From Onchidella celtica (taxonomy: Eukaryota > Mollusca > Gastropoda > Systellommatophora > Onchidiidae), in NCBI GenBank assembly GCA_963931925.1, contig OZ007581.1, positions 24,194,543 to 24,258,542 of the forward strand: DNA of 64,000 nt, written 5' to 3'. Below the pieces are notes generated by a model. The model was not told where the DNA came from. It did no database searches and worked only from the letters and a program-made list of their open reading frames with translations. This document shows, piece by piece, positions 60,301 through 64,000 of the stretch. A program made the position numbers and the translations under genes. Positions within the stretch are counted from its first letter, which is position 1. Each line of letters opens with the position of its first letter.

Positions 60301-60965
60301 CAACTTAGATATGTCTGACATGCCAGCTGCACAATTATGACAAATCTGACAAATCCACCACACAATCCCAACAAAGTTCGCCAAACAAGTCCGCCAAGTC
60401 CGACATATCTGATAAGTCCACCGCAGACATCTGATAAGTCCGTCAAATCTGCAGCACAAATCCAACAGGCCTGCAACATAAGTATGATCAGCCAGAGGCA
60501 CAAGTCTGATGAGGCTGACTAGTCCGCCGCACAAATCTGATAAGTCCCCAGAACAAGTCAGGCAAATTTGCCGAAGAAGTCCAACAAGTCCAAGAAGTCT
60601 GCCGCACAGGTTCGATAAGCACGGCAAGTTTACCGGACAAGCTGGACAAGTTTGCCGCATAAGATAAATAACCCCAGGGCACAAGTCTGACAAGTACAAC
60701 AAAAAGTCCAAAAAAAAAAAAAGTGGTATTTTTAGCAATCCCGATATGTTGAACAAGTTCGTTGTACGGGCTCAACAAATCCGACAAGTCCGCTGCTCAG
60801 ATTTGCCAGGTCTGACAAATGTAACAAATCAGCCTCACCGGCAGAAGTCCAACAAACTGGACAAGTCTGTAACGCAAGTCCGACAATCCAAAAAATCTGT
60901 CACACATGTCACCAAGTCCGACAACACCAACAAAGTCAATAAGTCCGTTGTACTTGTACAACAAA
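54361..60965. repeat. Very long degenerate tandem array, unit about 44 bp
   Basis: The consensus is roughly AAGTCTGACGCACAAGTCCA then ACAAGTTGGCCAAAAAATTC plus TGAC, with units from about 36 to 46 bp and much drift. There are about 130 units up to 60070. From there to about 60965 the AAGTTGGCC part fades and shorter CAAGTCTGACAAGTCC-type units take over. The unit lacks stop codons on the minus strand, so many 60-206-codon ORFs appear in all three frames. Confidence 0.92.
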
Positions 60966-60969
60966 TCTG

Positions 60970-61195
60970 ACAAGCCTTTCGTAAAACTTTGTTTCCATGA
61001 GATAAGTGGTTTGACCATGACATAGACGTTTTATATGATAATTTAGAGGTTATAGGATTTTTACTGTTAAAGATGGCTAGGTATGGCAAGTCTGAGAAGT
61101 TTTTCCCTTCTACAGTAAAATTTTGTTTCCATGAGTTAGGCAGCTTGTCCATAATCACAATCTAGAAGTTATGGGATTTTTAATGGTAAGGGTGG
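60970..61195. repeat. Two-copy tandem repeat, about 110 bp
   Basis: TAAAACTTTGTTTCCATGAG...GAGGTTATAGGATTTTTACT recurs as TAAAATTTTGTTTCCATGAG...GAAGTTATGGGATTTTTAAT. Confidence 0.75.
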
Positions 61196-61199
61196 TGGG

Positions 61200-62940
61200 G
61201 TCATCTCTTTGGTAATGGATGTGTCTATTTGGTATCGGTATCGAATTTCGAATCCTAAATAGGGACTTTCTTATAATGTAAGACATGAAACTATTATGAA
61301 ATCATTCTAATGTTTTGTTAGACCTATTTATTTTTATTCAAACTTGTAAACCAGAGGACTAAAAACCCTGATTTAAATGCAAGTGAAAAGTTTCACATGT
61401 TTGAGAAAATAAGAGAAAGTATTCAGTCTGTTGTGACATTCGCTTGAATGACAATATATAATGGTATCGATTCTCACTTTGCTCCTGTTTGCAGATAAAA
61501 GCCAAGAAGATGTCAAGGGCAAAGGGAGGTAATCATGTGTGCAGTTTACACTTTTTGCAAAAAGAATATTTCTTGCTCTATTTCCAACAGAAGGCTTATA
61601 TCTTTGGCATACGGTGTTACTCGAACGTGTTTGAGTGAAAACCATTTATTTTAAGTAAGTTTTGTAAAGAAATGGATTTAATATGTGAGTTTATGCATAA
61701 TGAGGTCAAACCCATAACGCCAGACAATGTATGGATTGTGTGTCATATAAGAAAAGCCCAATTTTTTTTTATAGTACAGAACAGGCACTCGTGGGAAACC
61801 AGGGTGGTCACTGGCTCCTGCTTCCATGTAGCGTCGAGGTCGGCGGTCGACCAAGGTACTCGCACGGCTAGTCATGCCCAACTAGTCTGTAAAGCTTAGG
61901 GTCTGGCGAGATTTCCTCCCTTAAGGCGCTAATGAGGGACTGAGAGTTTGGGTGGAGTTTGGTCGGGGGTAGGCCGGACAAAACATACGGATTAGAACCT
62001 ACTTCTTCAGATCTTAAGGGGCAACTGGTACTTTAGGATCGTCCATGTCATGGGAAAAGTGCTCTCAAAAGTGCTCTCGCAACCACATAGTCACAAGGCA
62101 CATCTGTACTAGGTAGGGTAGTGTGTGCTGGGGTCCCCGTGCCACTTTTTTTTGTTTGTTTTTGATTCACGTATTTTAATTTCTTCAAACAGAATTCAGT
62201 GCACAATAACCACAAAAACAACACCAACTGCTGAGCATATGCAACGTTCACAAGAGAGTGCGATGTATTTTTTGATATTGTCGTTGTTAGTGGATTTCGT
62301 ATTGCTGTAGCAAATAAAGATGTAATGTTTAATTGTGAAAGGCCGGGTTTTGTTTATTGACTTGTCGAAATACAGCGTGTCAAGTCACATATTGTTGACC
62401 GCAGGATTGTTTGTATGATGGTAGAAAGTGTAGATTTTGAGTAGTAGCGGAATAAGCCCGCCTTGTGCTCCTGATTTATACAAGAGTAGGATTACAACTA
62501 TTGTCAGGGAGAAAACAGAGAACCCGTCAAGGGGGAGAAAGCTAGCACTTCAAGACAAGCGTTGTACAGCTTCGTGAAGTATTCCACTCAAACCCTTTTG
62601 ACACACATGATGACACGTATTATAAAGCTTGCTGCGTTGAGTGCCGCCTGTAAAATCAAGAGTGTTTTGAAATATTGAAAGTGATTCTTTTTCAGGCTTT
62701 GAAGCGAACTGCTGTGTAATGCAGTGTATAGTTACTTGCACTTTTCGATCCTCTAGTGCAACAAAATGGATGCTGACTCCCATCTTAAAACACGAGAGTG
62801 TGTTATGAATGATGAAGCGCTTGCTTTTCCGGGCTTCATCTATGTGCATCCTTGGCAGCAATAGGTGCTTTCTTAAACTGCCCTTGTCTGAAGACGTTAA
62901 CTTTCTTGCGCTTGAAGCATTCTCTATGTTCTCTCCCTCA
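61200..62940. other. Intergenic stretch, no gene seen
   Basis: No convincing exon, RNA or repeat is recognised. Confidence 0.4.
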
Positions 62941-62945
62941 CGTAC

Positions 62946-63400
62946 AGTGGAGTAGCGTGGGTTGCCAGCGCCCGGGTAAAAACACATATTGCTCCCTCTG
63001 AATTGTGGACTGTTTTCACTCCCTGAGTCCCTTTCACCAGTCCAGTATTGAACTCCCCCGCTGCCCCCCTCCCCCCTTTCCCTAAGCACATGTACTGTAT
63101 TTTAAGAAAAATGTAATTAAAATAAAATTCATTTAATCCTGGAGTACTCAAACAGATTTAAAATCGCCTGGTTTTAATTTGTGCAAACTTATTGAAATCG
63201 ACATTGAAATCTCTCTCAATTGACAGTATTGTTAGGTTACTCAGTCTTTCTTGGTTCATTGTAGGTCTCTGATACGTTTTGATTCATTTAAGTTTTGAGA
63301 AACTTCTTTTGCAGTTGGCAGTTGAAACAGTGATAGTTTTCAAAACGTCAGAAAAAAGTTTGTCAGGCTCTCTTCAAGCTTCCACTTGTACGCCCACCGA
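62946..63400 (-). pseudogene. hAT transposase C-terminus and element end, broken
   Basis: On the minus strand, 63400 to 63158 reads LTNFFSDVLKTITVSTANCK then RSFSKLK, a stop, IKTYQRPTMNQERLSNLTIL and SIERDFNVDFNKFAQIKTRR plus F. This is the hAT dimerisation (C-terminal) region. One in-frame stop breaks it. About 210 bp further on, the minus strand ends in AACCCACGCTACTCCACTG, which resembles a hAT terminus. The catalytic part is not seen. Confidence 0.75.
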
Positions 63401-63485
63401 AGCAAATGTAAAAGAATATCATAACAGTCGATAGCTGCAAAAATGTAACTCAAAAGGGATTAGAAAATACTTTGGATGCGTAAAT

Positions 63486-63800
63486 GTGTGTGCGCATGAG
63501 AAAACCCACAATATGTCGCAAATTCCCGAACCGAGCTACAGCTTAATAAAGACAAAAAACCGGTCTGAGGTCAAACTTGAGTTCTTTACGGAATCTCTGT
63601 CTTCAAACCTCCATAAGTTAGGAGACGAAGTGTACTGGCGTGAAACTGTCTATAAATATTTTTTCAAAATTTATTTTTTCCAAAATTTTGTCAAATTTTT
63701 GCTCAGTGTTTGGATTGCTTGATCGCGCCACAACTGGGTCCAAACTATACAATGTTATATGTGTGCGTGCATGAGAAAACCCACGATATGTCGAAAAAAA
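63486..63800. repeat. Pair of 39-bp direct repeats
   Basis: GTGTGTGCGCATGAGAAAAC plus CCACAATATGTCGCA (63486-63524) recurs at about 63760-63798 with few changes. No function is assigned. Confidence 0.7.
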
Positions 63801-64000
63801 CTTTTTTTTGAATTAATGACATATACTTAAAGAAGGATCATTTCTGCGAGTTTTGGTCTTTATTTGAATCTAAATTTCTCATTTTTACCAAAGTTATGGC
63901 ATTTTAAAGTAACGAAGTCCTAAAATTTAGTTTTTGAGAAAATGGCTTTTAAAGTTGGAACACTCAAAAAAATTGTAAATACAACATTCAAACTACTTTG

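Noticed and set aside
54361-60965. CRISPR-like array
   Set aside because: The repeats are contiguous and divergent with no unique spacers, and the genome is eukaryotic.

Overview
The window is animal (metazoan) DNA. It has split genes with consensus GT/AG introns, many LINE, Helitron, hAT, MITE and LTR-element insertions, and long microsatellites. It has no operons and I see no tRNA or rRNA gene. The repeat mix, with a CpeT/CpcT-like secreted gene and a zinc-binding relic resembling the N-terminal part of RAG1, suggests a mollusc, perhaps a gastropod. That assignment is inference.

Region 1 (about 1-1800) is a hAT-type element with a Helitron nested in it, then a GA/GACA microsatellite. Region 2 (1804-24713) is a direct tandem duplication. 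Unit A is 1804-15069 and unit B is 15558-24713. Each unit carries one minus-strand, multi-exon gene for a small secreted protein with a CpeT/CpcT-like domain. Five coding exons join in perfect phase in both copies, and the last exon is tentative. The copies differ by datable insertions. Unit A alone has a full-length RTE-like LINE with an intact 993-codon ORF and a Helitron. Unit B alone has a hairpin MITE. In each case the other unit preserves the empty site. An 85-bp minisatellite is expanded only in A.

Region 3 (about 25700-47700) is dense in LTR-retrotransposon fossils. It has four solo LTRs of three families, each with a perfect 5-bp target duplication, and one young Ty3/gypsy-type element (29352-37185) with nearly identical LTRs and an integrase segment before the reverse transcriptase, as in the Gmr1 group. 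Between them lie a PIF/Harbinger-like MITE with a hAT-like MITE nested in it, and a THAP-domain locus (43386-43977) followed by a broken zinc-binding domain gene.

Region 4 (about 47700-54360) is intergenic. It holds three copies of a repeat with telomere-like CCCTAA interiors, a 33-bp minisatellite, another Harbinger-like MITE and a 5'-truncated L2/CR1-type LINE. Region 5 (54361 to about 60965) is a very long degenerate tandem array with a unit of about 44 bp. Region 6 (61000-64000) is mostly featureless and ends with a broken hAT transposase C-terminus.

Apart from the tandem CpeT-like pair and the THAP exon, I find no convincing host protein gene. Most long ORFs are repeats or mobile elements.
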